DNA from: Lachnospiraceae bacterium UBA6998
GTDB taxonomy: Bacteria > Bacillota > Clostridia > Lachnospirales > Lachnospiraceae
Length of the DNA: 12,967 nucleotides
Assembly (NCBI GenBank): GCA_002448395.1
Contig: DJXS01000078.1
Location: 7,687 to 20,653 of the forward strand
Direction: 5' to 3'
Every line of letters begins with the position of its first letter. Position 1 is the first letter of the stretch. Positions 12,696 through 12,967 of the stretch are shown here, one piece after another. The notes under the pieces were generated by a model that saw only the letters and a program-made list of their open reading frames with translations, was not told where the DNA came from and searched no databases. The position numbers and the translations under genes are program-made.

Positions 12696-12967
12696 TTACA
12701 GGACTTTGGACAGGAAATCCTGAAGCCTGGGGTTCTGGGGATTGGAGAAGAACTCCTGCGGGGTGTTCTCTTCTTTGACAATTCCCTCGTCGATGAAGAG
12801 GACGCGGGTTCCCACTTCTCTGGCAAATCCCATCTCGTGCGTGACGACTGCCATCGTCATGCCCGATTCCGCCAGCTCCTTCATAACTTCCAGAACTTCG
12901 CCGACCATTTCAGGGTCCAGGGCGGAGGTGGGCTCGTCGAAGAGGAGCATGTCAGGGTTCATGGCCA
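12696..12967 (-). CDS. Amino-acid ABC transporter ATP-binding protein (GlnQ type), C-terminal part
   Basis: The gene enters from the right edge; about 90 C-terminal residues are present. The Walker B motif [19 protein letters not shown], with D-loop SALD, is followed by [22 protein letters not shown] containing the switch histidine of VTHE. The end ([21 protein letters not shown]) is typical of polar amino-acid importers such as GlnQ, HisP and ArtP. The ATPase would sit on the inner membrane face and power uptake of an amino acid of unknown identity. The internal Met at 12962 is not the start: the frame continues to the edge with the expected Leu-Ala before it. The Walker A motif and signature lie outside the window. 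Confidence 0.93.
   Translation of the reverse strand, partial: AMNPDMLLFDEPTSALDPEMVGEVLEVMKELAESGMTMAVVTHEMGFAREVGTRVLFIDEGIVKEENTPQEFFSNPQNPRLQDFLSKVL

Noticed and set aside
1..12967. tRNA, rRNA or riboswitch genes
   Set aside because: No cloverleaf-like segments, rRNA motifs or known riboswitch cores were seen; the leader of the NRPS operon is only about 50 bases.

Overview
The window looks like chromosomal DNA of a Gram-positive anaerobe of the class Clostridia. The basis is the strong AGGAGG-type ribosome binding sites, the small polyferredoxin-type membrane protein, and protein families whose remembered closest relatives are clostridial (the 'FDWG..S.DYAKYRDIYP' methyltransferase, the clostridial LigT-like protein, a reductase-terminated NRPS). 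Genus cannot be told from the sequence alone.

Layout. (1) 1-900: two small plus-strand genes, an Imm32-like immunity protein and a divergent HEAT-like protein that may also be an immunity protein. (2) 1018-3923: a plus-strand row of YdcF, a flavodoxin-like flavoprotein with a four-cysteine motif, a hexapeptide-repeat acetyltransferase, a methyltransferase that has lost its SAM-binding core by an in-frame deletion, and a 2H phosphoesterase (LigT-like) cut off after its first HxT motif. (3) 3930-4757: a membrane protein with two 4Fe-4S clusters. (4) 4925-11252, minus strand: a compact three-gene operon of a single-module non-ribosomal peptide synthetase (C-A-T-R), an acyl-AMP ligase and a free acyl carrier protein, with a good promoter at 11308-11337 and a hairpin at the end. 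(5) 11443-11502: a 19-codon remnant that looks like the N-terminus of an M29 aminopeptidase. (6) 11682-12425: PgeF/YfiH. (7) after 12696: the C-terminal end of a GlnQ-type ABC ATPase on the minus strand.

How the operon should work: the ligase activates a carboxylic (probably fatty) acid as acyl-AMP and loads the free ACP; the C domain joins the acyl group to the amino acid held on the T domain; the terminal reductase releases it with NAD(P)H as an N-acyl amino aldehyde (or alcohol). This follows from the domain order. Substrates cannot be read with certainty.

The most unusual non-coding feature is a dispersed repeat family built on the 11-mer CCCCAGAGGTC. I count 17 exact copies by eye (12 on plus, 5 on minus), all in spaces between genes or at gene ends, none inside the NRPS operon. 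Some pairs form large perfect palindromes (26 and 30 bp arms, 2-nt loop). Three genes end within or at a repeat in a way that suggests truncation or extension by it (HEAT-like protein, LigT-like protein, M29 remnant). I do not recognise the family by name.
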